Shown: piece after piece, positions 22,802-34,313 of the stretch
Layout: each line of letters begins with the position of its first letter
How positions within the stretch are numbered: the stretch's first letter is position 1
DNA from: Oikopleura dioica
Taxonomy: Eukaryota; Chordata; Appendicularia; Copelata; Oikopleuridae
Assembly: GCA_907165135.1 (NCBI GenBank)
Contig: OU015569.1
Coordinates: 1,984,001-2,048,000 of the forward strand
Reading direction: 5' to 3'
DNA length: 64,000 bases
Made by a program: the position numbers and the translations under genes
Notes under the pieces: model-generated
The model's database searches: none
What the model was told of the DNA's origin: nothing
Seen by the model: the letters and a program-made list of their open reading frames with translations, nothing else

Positions 22802-23423
22802 ATGTCCAAAAGTCTTGCGTATTTACTTATCGCAAATCGCATTTCACATTTCGTTGACTTCATCTTCTCTCTTTTTCTTTTGGAATTCTCGTTATGGACC
22901 AACTTATATCCATCGAGGTATTAAACTTCCTTGTTTTTTTTCCCTTTCCAGAGTTTTTAAGGACCCTTTGGAACAAAATGAGAAGTCGGAAGAGAAAGCC
23001 AACCGGAATGAACAAGAACCAAATGATTCTATTATAATGACTTCGGTTGTTAATTTATCATTTTCCAAGTAACAAATGGTTAATTTTTTCTGGTTTTCTG
23101 GGCCATAAACATTATCACCGGGGAATATTTAACCTCATAAATAACAACCGATTACTGCCAAAAAATTCACCTGAATCAGCTAAAAAGACTGTTAGGTTTG
23201 ATTTGGAGAAAAAGATGCCTGACGAGGTACTTAAATTTCTCACCATGAGATCACCATTTTTTTCGCCGAGGTGGATCCAAAAGAAGATGTGAAAAATGTC
23301 GATGCAGTCTTTGGCGACTCGTCGAAAACAGGGTTCTTTGCAAAAGGAAGAGAGCTAGAATCGGTGAACACGAATCACTTTTACACTGAACTGGAAAGGA
23401 ATGGTTCGCTAATTTTGATTTAA
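22802..23423 (+). CDS. Candidate N-terminal exons of CLC gene, or small gene
   Basis: From ATG 22802 one frame gives a hydrophobic start, then an acidic tail (KSEEKANRNEQEPNDS) after a 34-nt intron at about 22.92-22.95 kb. A later exon (about 23.19-23.42 kb) carries TVRFDLEKKMPDE, an intron (about 23227-23270), then VDPKEDVKN ... TNHFYTELER. If the exon at 23865 is joined through a GA-AG junction after ELER, these become the cytosolic N terminus of the CLC transporter. Otherwise they end at a stop near 23.42 kb. The junction at about 23.05-23.19 kb is not resolved. The KKTVRFD string resembles a PP1-docking RVxF motif if its Lys residues are exonic. Confidence 0.4.
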
Positions 23424-23737
23424 AATGTTCGAATAGAGTCAACAAGTTTCGCGCTAATCAATTAATTTTCTGATAGAGTCATTTCCAATTAGGAAAAGTG
23501 ACTGTAGAAAGTAACGTCTCACAATGTATTTTTATCGGATATCAATAGCGCCAATAATAAATCAGCGTTTGGAGCGCCTTGGGCCCCCCTTGGGTGTTAA
23601 ACAGCTGATCAGTACAGCAGAAGTATTTTGTACAGTCGGAATTTTTCTATCCCGAGAAATTATCCGCTCGCTGTCCCCGACTGAGAGACAGAACGAGAGA
23701 AAGAAACTATCTTTGCTGCTTTTGAGAGCGGAAGGTT

Positions 23738-23797
23738 CTGATCTTGGCGAACCATGATGTCAGACAAAAAATGGCATCATTTGAGAGCCAAGATCAG
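23738..23797 (+). other. Pre-miRNA-sized hairpin
   Basis: CTGATCTTGGC (23738-23748) pairs with GCCAAGATCAG (23787-23797), and ATGATG (23754-23759) with CATCAT (23775-23780). A small internal loop separates the two helices and the end loop is about 15 nt. The whole hairpin is 60 nt, in non-coding sequence just before the first secure CLC exon. Confidence 0.4.
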
Positions 23798-23864
23798 GAA
23801 GAGTTTGAAATCATTGTCATTTATTCATTAACTTGAATTGATCAAATTTGAAACTCGAATACAG

Positions 23865-26800
23865 GGCTTTGAGAACGAAAATAAAAAATCACTTTATAAA
23901 CCCGGGCGAGTATCTGAGCCAGAACGTAGAGTATCTCCCGCCATGGAGCCAGTCGTACCGCGAGTGGCTGGTCCAGCAACCGAAACGACTCGACTGGGAC
24001 AGATGGTAATTACGGTAATCATATGTAGATTATTAATAAGTAGCTAGCTCTGAATCTTATGTATATTTTCTGAAAGGTGTCTGGGTCGGGGCCACCCTCT
24101 GAATACACATTTTTGCTGATGATTTACTTTATTCTTTTCTCGATTTCACTTAACACTTCATTTATATGCGTCAAGGCGTCAAGTGCGCTCTATTTATGGG
24201 GTCTTTCGAGGTTGAAATTTTCTGAAATAAAAACATCTCTCGATTGCGTTTTTCCTCTGAATCGAGTCTGAACTTGGCTCATTGTGAGATGATCTCGAAA
24301 CGGGCCTTGAGTGTCTGTCGGAGAGTCTCCTCTGCATTGGCACTTTGTGAAGTCTAGCATTCACTTTGTAAAGCGGAAGAGCGAACTTTCACGAAAGCGG
24401 GTAGCAAAGATGCGCTACTGTGCTAAAAGTCACGCTATTGTTCTTTGCATATTTAGTAAATTCACAGGAGTCAGAAGGCGCTCAGTGGCTGTGCGGGGGC
24501 CTTTGCACCCTCAGATTAGGCCTTCCTCGCACAGAGAGATATACACGCGCGATAATAGAGCATCACCTGCTGCGCTGCCAAACTTACGTTTACGCCTTTT
24601 TCAACACCAATCCTACTACGAGAGCGTTTTTTTTTCCGAAGCAAGACCTGGCGACAGGCACCAAGGAACCGAGCCCACATCAAATATCGGAGATTCGTTT
24701 ACGTATCCTTATTCAGATATCGTATTATTGATACGTCGCATAATGAATTATTTAGGCACGGCCGAATCTTTTTAGCCCCTCGCTTTTTACTCATGAAACT
24801 TTACAACTAAGGACTTTTTCGAATTTACTTTTTCATGTGATTGGGTATGGCTTGTTACATTCACGAGAGTCACTTTACAATTAAGCCAACTTTACCGAAA
24901 TTTATTAAGAAAAACAAATGTTTAAATTTTTTCTAATAACTTATTTGAATTATCCACTTTTTTGCGTTATTTTTGAGCGTAACATTGTGCAAGAAAGAGT
25001 ACTGTAAGTTTGGTGCGCGTTGGCGCCTCCCTATTTCTACGAAGGATAGAGCAAGAAACAACTATTGAGTTGGTATTGAATTTTGAATGAAACATTTTGG
25101 GGCGCTTTTTCAATTTATGGGAACATATCGATCCTATAACTTAGTAATGCATTGATACTTCTTTTTCTATACCGGAGAGAAAGTCTCTTACTTTTTGCCG
25201 AGCTCGATGAATGTCGACCTGAGAAATAGAAATGAAGAGTCGAGAAAATGCGCACCACTGTCAAACTAATTTGCGTCCATGGGTAACTTCCGCCTTCTAG
25301 CACCGTATTTTATTGCGCACAAAAATGCACAGAAAAGCTTTCTGATTCGATTAAGCCTTTAGGTTAATTAGCTTCAGAAGCTCCAGAAGTTTACATGTGG
25401 TGCATGAATTTTTAAACATAATCATCACGTCTAGTGACCAAAGCTAATGTAACATATGAGAGATGTTGACTCGGAGTATTGAGGGGGATGAATGGTTCGT
25501 CGAAAACACAAACCGCCCAGACACGATGGCATTTATTGGTAATATTCTTTTCAATGCAAATGATTTTTCTTCTCCCCGCAATTCCATGAATGAGGAGCGA
25601 TCAGTGACCGCTCACTGTTCATCAATTATTTTGAGCTCTGTCTGCTAAGTTGTGGTTCCAGTTCCCTTTTTTACAGGCGCACGCGTGGCACATTATCCTT
25701 CAGAAATGAACGATATTTCTGTTGTTCGTACAGATTAAATTTGTTTGATAATCTATTTACAACAGCTAGTTTTTTTTATTAAAAGTGTAGAAAATGAACA
25801 AATTAAATTGAATGTATATATTGAAAATCAGGTGTTGTGCATATTTCTTACTGATTTCAGGCTGATGATGGGGATGATCGGATTCACCGTCGGCTTCATC
25901 GGCTTCTTGCTTCACAACGTTATCGATGCGATTGAAGAGCCAATACTTGAGAAAGCTCTCGGTAATATCTATAACTGCGATCTGAAACTCCTAAACGCCA
26001 CATTTTTGAATAGATCTCGCCAAAGAAGACAAAATCGGCATAGTATGGTGCTGGCGCGTTGGAATGGGCGTCATACTCGCCACTCTTTCTTCCGTTATTA
26101 TAGGACAGTTTCCACTTTTCTTGGAAGAAGGAAAAAGTTATCAATTTCGAAACCAAAAACAGTCTATTTTCGTCCATCTGCCGGCGGTTCGGGGATCCCA
26201 GAACTCATCGCCTTTCTCAACGGAACCTCTATCCGTCATATTTATAATGTCCGCACACTGCTTGCCAAATTCGCCTCTTGCGCCTTCGCTGTTAGTGCAG
26301 GTTAGTCGTTGTCGTTGTCGATTTTTTGATAATTTTTTTCTCGCAAGGTTTATTTGCCGGACCAGAAGGTCCCATGATTCATATTGGCGCACTTGTTGGT
26401 GCTGGCCTCTCTCAATTCAAGTCTGACTCGATGGGAATCAATCTCGCCTATTTTCAGCGTTTTCGAAATCCGGAAGACAGGTTTTCTTATAGTTCTTCAA
26501 CTTCGGTAGTCATCTATGTATTCAATATAGACGAAACTTTATCTCCGCTGGTGCTGCAGCGGGAGTATCCAGTGCTTTCGGAGCGCCTGTTGGAGGGCTT
26601 CTCTTCTCGATGGAAGAGGTTTCAAGTTTCTGGTCGAATCGACTCACGTGGCAGGTGTTCTTCTGTTCAATGATCGCTGCTTTCACTACAAACATTTTCA
26701 ACTCCGCATTTCTAGGATTCCACTACCAAGTAATACTCAAAAGACTTCCTTTCATCTAGCTCCTATTCAGGGATCATTTGGCTTATTGAAAGAGTCGAAC

Positions 26801-28846
26801 ATTCTTTTCAAGTCGAAATTGGAGATTCTCAATAATATCATCATCTTCATTCCAACAGTAAAACCGAGCCCAAGCCTCCTGCTCAATATGAATTTCTTTT
26901 TAGATCTGCCTCGGTATCATTGGAGGAGGATTAGGAAGTTTATTCGTCTTTTTGAACCTGAAAATCGTTCGACTGAAGGATTGGCTTGAAACGTTCTCTT
27001 TCTCGAACAGATTCAAAAAACTTCTCAAAATTGCAGAAGTGATTTTGATCATCACATTGACCGCAACAATCTCAACTACACTTCCACTGGCTCGGCAATG
27101 CCAGAAGCCTCGGTAAAATCCATTTATTGACTTTGTTCAATAACAATTACAGCTGTTACGCCGCAAATGCTATCGAAGCAAACCAAATAACACAGGAGTC
27201 TTGTTCTGTCAACTATGCTGGCATCCCACATCCTATGCCTCCCGTCACTGGTGACATGGGGGCTGCTGGAACGTTTGACTGCATGAAGCACTTTAACGAG
27301 GTTGAAAAAGCATAAATTTTTTGATCAAACGTCTGTCCCATAAGGTGCCCATAAAAACAGGTGTTTCTGCGAATGGAAAGTGGCGCTACACTAATCAAAC
27401 GTACAACGAGCTGAGCTCGCTTCTGTACACTTCACAAGACCATGCAATCAACCAGCTTCTTTCGAGAGGGACCCATAAGCAGTACTCTCCAGAAGGTACA
27501 GTATTTGAAAGAACAAACAATCAGTTTCATAGGTCTTTTATATTATTTTATTCCATACTTTCTTCTGGCCTGCTGGACGTCAACGGCTTCTTTATCCGTC
27601 GGCTTGGTAATGCCAATGCTTACGATAGGCGCTCTTTATGGACGAATGATTGGGGAGCTCCTGGTTATTTGGTTCGGCGAGCATTTTTACTACGGCAAGT
27701 TAGGTCCTAAACTTATCAAATTGACGCAAATTTGCAGGCGACAAGTATTCTGATGCATCCGATTATAAAGCATGGATGGATCCCGGAGCTATTGCATTGA
27801 TCGGGGCTGCGAGCTTTTTCGCTGGTGTCTCTCGTCTCACCATCTCACTGACGGTAATCATGATTGAGATCACCAATGATGTGACGATGCTGCTGCCTAT
27901 TATGACTGCAATTATGGTTGCAAAGATTGTCGGCGACCAACTCACCCATCCAATTTACCATGCTCTGCTGGAAGTCAAGTGTATACCCATTCTTGACGAA
28001 GAGCCCGTGGTTTATACGCAAGATCCAAATGGTCGATCTGTTCTGTAAGTAAATCGAACTCAAAACAATAGCATGGGAAACAATTTCAGACGGAATCTTG
28101 AGCTTCACACAGTCTCAGAAGTTATGACGCGGACTGTTACTACACTCAATCAAAAAGTCAACGTCGTCGACCTTGCCTCGTCTTTGAAGGGGAACAAACA
28201 CATGAGTTTCCCCGTGCTGGATGAGAAAGGCTACTGTGGAACTATAAACAGAATCGATCTCATTCAGTTGCTGCAGCACCCAGAGCTCTTCCAACTTCCA
28301 GGTTAGAGAGAAGATCAAACTATGTCTTCATAATGTTTCAGATGAGCCTCCGAAAACAAATGTTCTGAAATTTCATTCCGTGCACACCGATAAGCTGCAC
28401 GAAGATGAAGCCTCGATTCTTGACTCGGCCATCGAGCACGGATCCGAGAAAAATTTGTATATTCTTCCTTATACAAACCGCTCATCAATCGCTCTACCTG
28501 ACTCTTTCTCACTTCACCGAGCTTATTTATTACTAAGGTAACTTGACGCAGCTTTGACGTTTTTTAACCGCGTTTCAGGACTCTGGGAATCAGAGTGTTA
28601 GTCTTACTTGACGATCGAAACATGCCTTCTGGAATTCTGACGAGGAAGGACTTGATGGGCTTCGCTGTTGAAGAAAAACTTCAAGCTTCGATAACGAGGT
28701 CTCTCTCTGAAAGCGACCCAAACAGTAAGTGAAAAGTGATGTCAGATTGCTCATTCCCTCTTTCAGCGCAAACTACAATCACCACCGTCACCACTGGAAT
28801 CAATAGCATCGGTCCCTGTTCAATCAACCAATATACTGTTTCTTGA
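23865..28846 (+). CDS. CLCN6/7-like: CLC-6/7-type chloride transporter
   Basis: CLC proteins of this branch are endolysosomal chloride/proton exchangers. After a cytosolic exon (about 23865-24005, [12 protein letters not shown]) a very long intron leads to the membrane domain at about 25.86 kb. Chloride-path motifs are present: [13 protein letters not shown] (about 26.2 kb), GPEGPMIH with the gating Glu (about 26.37 kb), [18 protein letters not shown] (about 26.55 kb), the proton-side Glu in [17 protein letters not shown], and [13 protein letters not shown] (about 27.85 kb). Two C-terminal CBS domains follow (about 28.1-28.3 and 28.4-28.7 kb, ending LTRKDLMGF). About 15 introns of 40-60 nt are visible, plus one of about 26 nt near 26.14 kb. 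The first Met is probably upstream (22.8-23.4 kb). Sequence is closest to CLC-6/CLC-7 but not assigned to one. Confidence 0.9.
24006..25858. other. Unusually large intron, contents unclear
   Basis: This 1.85-kb stretch separates the cytosolic and first membrane exons of the CLC gene, against typical introns of about 45 nt. Frames at 24.31-24.78 kb and 25.46-25.65 kb give no recognisable protein. No transposon ends were identified by eye. It could hold alternative first exons or regulatory sequence. Confidence 0.4.
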
Positions 28847-28999
28847 CCCTCTTCTTCACTAGTTTTATTAATTAATTATAAATACAGCATCTTACTTTAT
28901 CAGTCTCGAATCCGCAAATGTAAGCTGCCTCTTCTCTAGGAAGATCTACGAGATAAGTTTATTGCTGGCGAATTGACATGTGTGAATGAGAGTGAATCT

Positions 29000-29640
29000 T
29001 TATTTTCCTTTGAGCTTTTTGAACTGACTTTGAACGTTTGTAACAGAAACTGACTCGTTGGCGTCGTCATCAAAGTCATACCACTCGCCATCTTCAAGCT
29101 CCACTTCGAAGCTCTTGCCATTTTCTGTCGAAGCAACCAGTCCCCCTCGGCATTCCCATTCGACAGGCTCCAATCCTCGGCAATCAAATGACACTATTTG
29201 CTACAACGCGTTTTAATATTTACGCGATTAAAGATTTCGTACTTGAAAACCGCCCTTCTCGGCATCATAAGCTTTACGGCTTCCGTCTTCAATGCTGATG
29301 TTGCTCTCTCGACCGCAAAGCTAGAAATTCGTTTACAAAGACAGTCACAAAATAGAGTTTTACAGACCTTACAGTTGAGAACCATGTTCGCCAATCCACG
29401 ACCACCTTTGACTTCAATTGTATCTTCCTGATCCAAGTACACCCAGTCCGTTATTTCGCCGCAGTTCCCACAGCAGATCTTCACAAAATAGCTAGATAAA
29501 TCAGTAAGTCAGAATTCAAGCTGACAAGAATACAATAATTTTGTGTAAATAAGAATAATTCACCGGAAGTCGGTCCCAGCAGCCTCAATCTTGGCGATAT
29601 TTTCAACGTCGAAAGATACTTCCAATCCGATTCGAGGCAT
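29000..29640 (-). CDS. CZIB: CXXC-motif zinc-binding protein (CZIB)
   Basis: A small zinc-binding protein of the UPF0587/C1orf123 family, about 160 residues, as in other animals. From ATG 29640: MPRIGLEVSFDVENIAK, then CGNCGE and, after splicing, CKLC. These are the two CXXC pairs that bind zinc. The C-terminal FDCRGLEPVEW matches the family's ECRGLEPV block. Introns lie at about 29.51-29.57, 29.32-29.37 and 29.20-29.25 kb; the last acceptor is placed at GTAG so that QIVSFDCRG is kept. The start is 61 bp after the upstream ELMOD3 stop, which suggests an operon. It converges with the CLC gene. Biochemical role poorly defined. Confidence 0.93.
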
Positions 29641-29700
29641 TCTTCAATAAGAAAAGATTAAAAAGGTTTCTTATAAAAAATATATTTGTCAGTACAAAAA

Positions 29701-30598
29701 CTAAACAGGAGAAACAAGAATTGATGATATTCGAACATATTTTTTTGGATTTTTGTCGATTTTCCGGCTGATTTCTCCCGCAGCGAGGACTCCCTTCTCT
29801 TCTGATTTGGAGTACTCGCATTCGAAGGAGATAAAAATTTGACGAAAGACGTGGTAGGTCACATCTTCGATGGTTTTTTCTTCGATGTATTTATTTAGGG
29901 CACCTTCTTTGGCAAGTGTCATGGTTGCTTTGCACAATGTCATCATGCAGGTACAAAAAGGATAAGAATCAGGACTTTTTGTGCAGCTTTGCGAAAAGGA
30001 CTTCTTCACTACCGAGTCTTCACTCAGTCTGAGTAAGAGCCAGAGACCAAAGACTCCCACGCCGCGAAGATCAGTCGCTGGGTCGTTTCCTTGAAAGCCG
30101 ATTTTTTGCCAGTGCGAGCCGTATCGCCGTGGACATGGCTCCGTGGTTAGATTTTCGTAAAGAGTCGCCAGAACCTCGTACTGTGTTTCTTCCGGCAGGG
30201 CGCCAAGTGATAACTTTGTCAGTGAAAGGATCGAGGCTAATTTTTCCCGACAGCGCTTTTCCAATAATGGTGGTCCAAAAATGTAACGTCGGATTTTTGA
30301 GAAAAGGGAAAGTTCATTCGCTTCTAAGATTGCAGCACAGCGAGGGCCTTCAACGATTTGAATGAAGTCGGTTATCAGTCTTTGTGATAAGACTCTTTAC
30401 TTGGGGTCATTTTTGTCTTTTTTTTTTTTCCTATTCTCAAGTTCAGAATCTCATCAGTTTTATAGTTGACCCTTGCCGAGAATACGAATCGCCCGACTGC
30501 AAAGTCGCTAACTGCTTCCCTCCCTGAGCCTCAACGAAGTCCCACTCGTCCAGAGCCTCTTGGTACTGTTGCTCGTCATGAAATGCGTCACCCTCCAT
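29701..30598 (-). CDS. ELMOD3: ELMO-domain protein, ELMOD3-like
   Basis: ELMOD proteins are GTPase activators for Arf/Arl family proteins. The start (30598) follows an acceptor-like CATCTCAG by ten bases. The N terminus has ALDEWDFVEAQ, then after a 75-nt intron the conserved block RRYIFGPPLLEKRCREK. The ELMO core includes SHWQKIGFQGNDPATDLRG (about 30.1 kb), with the arginine of NPATDLRG-type motifs that is needed for GAP activity in the family. The alignment to vertebrate ELMOD3 is best around FGPP and the core. Length about 265 residues. Nearest neighbours on the same strand are SDHB upstream and CZIB downstream. Confidence 0.88.
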
Positions 30599-30872
30599 AG
30601 AGTTCGATCTGAGATGTTTTTCATAAGAAAAGGTACTACAAAATTTGAACATTCGAGCTATTCATTGCTGGTCTTTGAACTCAATAAACATAAAAAAGAA
30701 GAGACAGATATTCTTGTAGTGTTATAGTGTTGAATGTTGGCCTTTATAGGAGTCATCAAGAAGGAACGAAACAGTGAAAAAGTTATTTTTATCGAGAAGG
30801 AGATTTGTACAGCGCTGAAGAAACTCGAAGAATAAATACTTTCTTCCGAGGGAGGACTTGTTAGACTGATGT

Positions 30873-31967
30873 TTATCCTTCAACACGCTCGAGCTTGGAG
30901 GGCGTCTGGTGGTTCGTCAGCATCTTCTTAATCTAAAAAATCACGATGAACAGAGTCTATTGAGCAAGTTCTCTCGTACCTCAGCAATAGCCCAGGCTGG
31001 GTTCAGATGTTTGGGACAAGCTTTCGTGCAGTTCATAATAGTGTGACACTTGAAGACGGAATAAGCATCGTTCATCTTTTCAAGTCGTTCAGCCTTTAAA
31101 ACAGTCATCTACCAAAGTGAATTGCAAACGATTCTTACGGTGTAATCATCCCGAGAGTCGATGAGCCATCTGTAAGCTTGCTGAATAATAGCAGGGCCGA
31201 GGTACTTGTCACCATTCCACCAGTAGGATGGGCAAGAGGTGGAGCAGCAGGCGCAGAGGATGCACTGACAAAGAAAATTATAAACCGCTGATTTTTTGTT
31301 GAAATTTACCTCGTAAAGTCCATCAAGTTTTGCTCGATCAGCCTCGCTCTGGTAGTTTTCGGTAGTTCGTGGAGTTTCGTCTCGTTTCTTCAGCCAGGGC
31401 TCGATGGATTTGTACTGGGCGTAGAAGTTGTTCATATCGGGGACAAGATCCTTAACGACGTACATGTGGGGCAGGGGCCAGATCTTGGTAGTCTTCCCAA
31501 CATCGGTGCAGTACGAAAGACAGGCTACATGAAAAAGAAGTAGCGTGGATGTGAGAGACAGAGTTTCAATTACCCAAGTTGTTGACACCATCGATGTTCA
31601 TGGCACAGGAGCCACAGATACCTTCTCGGCAGGATCGTCGGAAAGTGAGGGTAGGGTCGATTTCGTTCTGAAAGAAACTACTGAAGTTGAGAAGATTCAA
31701 GATTATACCTTGATCTTGATAAGAGCATCAAGAACCATGGGGCCGCAAGTGTTCATGTCGACCTTGTAAGTCTCCATTCGGGGCTGTCCACCATCATCAG
31801 GGTTCCATCTGTAGATCTGGAACTCTTTGGTACCCTACAACTTTCAATAAGACACATTCATAACTAGTAAAGGAGTCCACCTTGTCAACTGGCTTGGGGT
31901 TAGAGAGGGCGGCAGCCTTGAGAGTAACGGAGAACTTCTTGCTCTGCGTCGTCACCTGGCGCAACAT
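30873..31967 (-). CDS. SDHB: Succinate dehydrogenase iron-sulfur subunit
   Basis: Iron-sulfur subunit of mitochondrial complex II, which passes electrons from the flavin subunit to ubiquinone. From ATG 31967 there is a basic mitochondrial presequence ([17 protein letters not shown]). The 2Fe-2S motif [10 protein letters not shown] (about 31.6 kb), the 4Fe-4S cluster motif [16 protein letters not shown] (about 31.25 kb), and the final cluster motif [11 protein letters not shown] (about 31.0 kb) carry all expected cysteines. Introns are about 40-50 nt. The gene ends with LERVEG. Length is about 280 residues, normal for the family. The UBE2M stop is 209 bp upstream on the same strand. Confidence 0.96.
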
Positions 31968-32175
31968 TTTTCTCTGAAGCGGAATCAATTAAAAATACAA
32001 AAAAAATAGAGATGGAGTCGAAAGGTCAATAGTTTCGGTGAAATAGGGTAGAAAACAGGTTGCGAACAGAAAAATGAAGCTGAAGGTTTATTTGAGGCAG
32101 GATCTTTCAAAGCGTTGGCAAAATCGAATAATTATCACTAAAGCACGCAATGCTCAAAATAAGCAATTGCCAAGG

Positions 32176-33373
32176 ACTATTTAAAAGTTTGCGACGCTTT
32201 CCTGAAATGAGTGTTTCCAATATAACCTCCACGCATACTTCGATACACATTCTGTTCGAATTGTCTCTTATCACGCTTCAGAACATCGGCGGCTTCTTTA
32301 TTCAATGGATCGTCTGGGTTAGGTTCCTACAAACCAAGATGTAAAAATGAATTTGAATGTCAACAAGGAAAATATTGCGAGTGTAAAACTTTAAACAGAA
32401 CATGTCTGTTGATTTTTATCTTATCTTACAAAATGCAATTTATCCAAGAGACTTACCAAGAAGAGAAACTGTAGCCCATAAATGACGGAGTTAATGTTGA
32501 GCACTGGTTTCCAATCCTCTCTGAGAATATTCAAGCAGACGTTACCGTCAAGGTCGATGTTCGGGTGGTAGACTTGCGTTTCGCATTTCACCTAAACGTT
32601 GAAAAAAGCTACTTTTTCCCTTTTTATTCGCATTTTTGCGCTATCGGGAGCTTTTTGCGCTTTTCCTTCGCCGCGCCGCGCCATTACACAACGATTACGT
32701 AACTCTGGGAAAAGGGTCAGCTAGAATAATCGACGTTGTAGTTCGCTAATTTCACTGTCTACTATTACTCTTTTTTGATCAGTGTTAGATAAGCTCTCAT
32801 CGTGATATGCGCTAGAATTTGATTGCATCTACTGGCTGTTTCAGGCGAACTCCTGATTGGTTTAGGGACCTGAGACCCCCAGAATGATAAGTGTCTAATT
32901 ATAAAAGCCTTGAAATTTGAAGCAAAAATTATATTATTACTAGATTTTGTATTGCTTTAGCTTTTATGATAAAAAAAGTCAACGAAAACGAAAACAGATA
33001 AGGTGACCTACCTTTGGTGGCTCGTGTGGATATATCTGGGGCACTTTAAATCTGAAGACGAACCTTCCGCCTTGGTAGAAACCCTGGTCCGGGCAGATTT
33101 GTAATTTGAAGTTCAGCAGGTCGTCGCGATTTTCGAAGTGAGTTTGACATGTTGGAGGAATGTCCAGGTCGTTGATGTCCTAATCAAGAGCTTCGTTAGC
33201 TTATTGCTAGAGATATGGGCCGAATTATACTATTCACTTGAAATAAAGGCGATCGGGTTTGTTTGACGAACCTTGGCTATTCTGAGCTGCGCTGCGGAGA
33301 TTTTACTTTTTGGCTGATTCCCAGCCGCCTCTTCAGCCTTTTTCTGCTCTTTCATCGACGACAGACGAATCAT
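32176..33373 (-). CDS. UBE2M: NEDD8-conjugating enzyme UBC12
   Basis: E2 enzyme that takes NEDD8 from its E1 and passes it to cullins, so it supports cullin-RING ligases such as those using elongin C, also encoded here. The N-terminal extension ([18 protein letters not shown]) matches the docking peptide specific to UBE2M. The UBC fold follows: [26 protein letters not shown], then [16 protein letters not shown] with the catalytic Cys, and [22 protein letters not shown]. The C terminus has [11 protein letters not shown]. The intron after PPK is long for this genome (about 415 nt, 32594-33010). About 183 residues, as expected. Confidence 0.95.
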
Positions 33374-34313
33374 CTTTCTATTCTGACAATTTTTCGAAAT
33401 GCGCTATTTTTTGTCGAATTTGAATTCCTGGTGTATTTCAACGTTGTGAGCAGGGACGTAGATAAGTTTGATAGAATTGAATTATGATTCGCTCTGTTTT
33501 TATACTTTTTTTTTTATGCAAACTGAATTTTGAACTTAATCTCAGATTTTTAGTTTTGAAAAGCTCGATAGGTTTCTTTTTGCTGTATCGAGAGCGAAGC
33601 AGATTTTCACAAACAGGAGAGACTGTAATTATACGTCTAACTGTAGACTGTCTCTAGGGGATTTTAGGAGTCTGATTGATGCAGATTTTCTGAAGGAGCT
33701 CTTATGAGGCGCTCGACAAGAGTCATGTTCAGTTTTAAGGCTGTCAACATTTGTAAACTGTGTGGACACACTTGGGGGTAGTTTTACGACTGAGATTTTA
33801 GTGAAGTAGAATGATTAAGAGCGAGATCTGAAGTGAAGAGTTCAGTGATTTGTACAGAGAAAGGAATACTTTGTTCTTAACTTAAAATATCAAGCAGTGA
33901 TAGTTTTTAGTAATTGAAATTGGTCTCATGTAATTGGCTAGCTCTTCCGGTTAATCCTTGCCCCCAAAGGACAGCATCATTCTAGTAGCTCTTCAAAAGC
34001 TTTTCGGTGCCAAAAGTTTGGGTCTTTTCGACCTAATATAATTTGACCTGCAAGTTTCGAGGAACACGAATGAAATAATGGGACCTCTTAGGGTGGAGAG
34101 GATCAAGCGAAAAAGAGACATAACAAAAAATAAAAAAACGAAAAAACGAAAGGAATATTAGTTGATTGAAAGAAGCAAGTTGAAAGAAATTTACAAGTTT
34201 TTTTTTCATGTGGAACAGTTTTTTTAGAAAGATCTTGAAGAATTTGTTATAGAAATCTTTCAGGAGTAGTTTTTTTATGTTGTTGCGGGAATAGTAAGGA
34301 GCAGACTGGAGAA
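33374..34313. other. Intergenic between UBE2M and ARP2
   Basis: AT-rich; no gene seen. One frame at 33.26-33.49 kb overlaps UBE2M exon 1 on the other strand and is a shadow. The region probably carries the UBE2M promoter and the ARP2 3'UTR. Confidence 0.5.

Noticed and set aside
24311-24775. Open frames inside the large CLC intron
   Set aside because: No start context, domain or splice partner; composition does not resemble coding sequence of neighbours.
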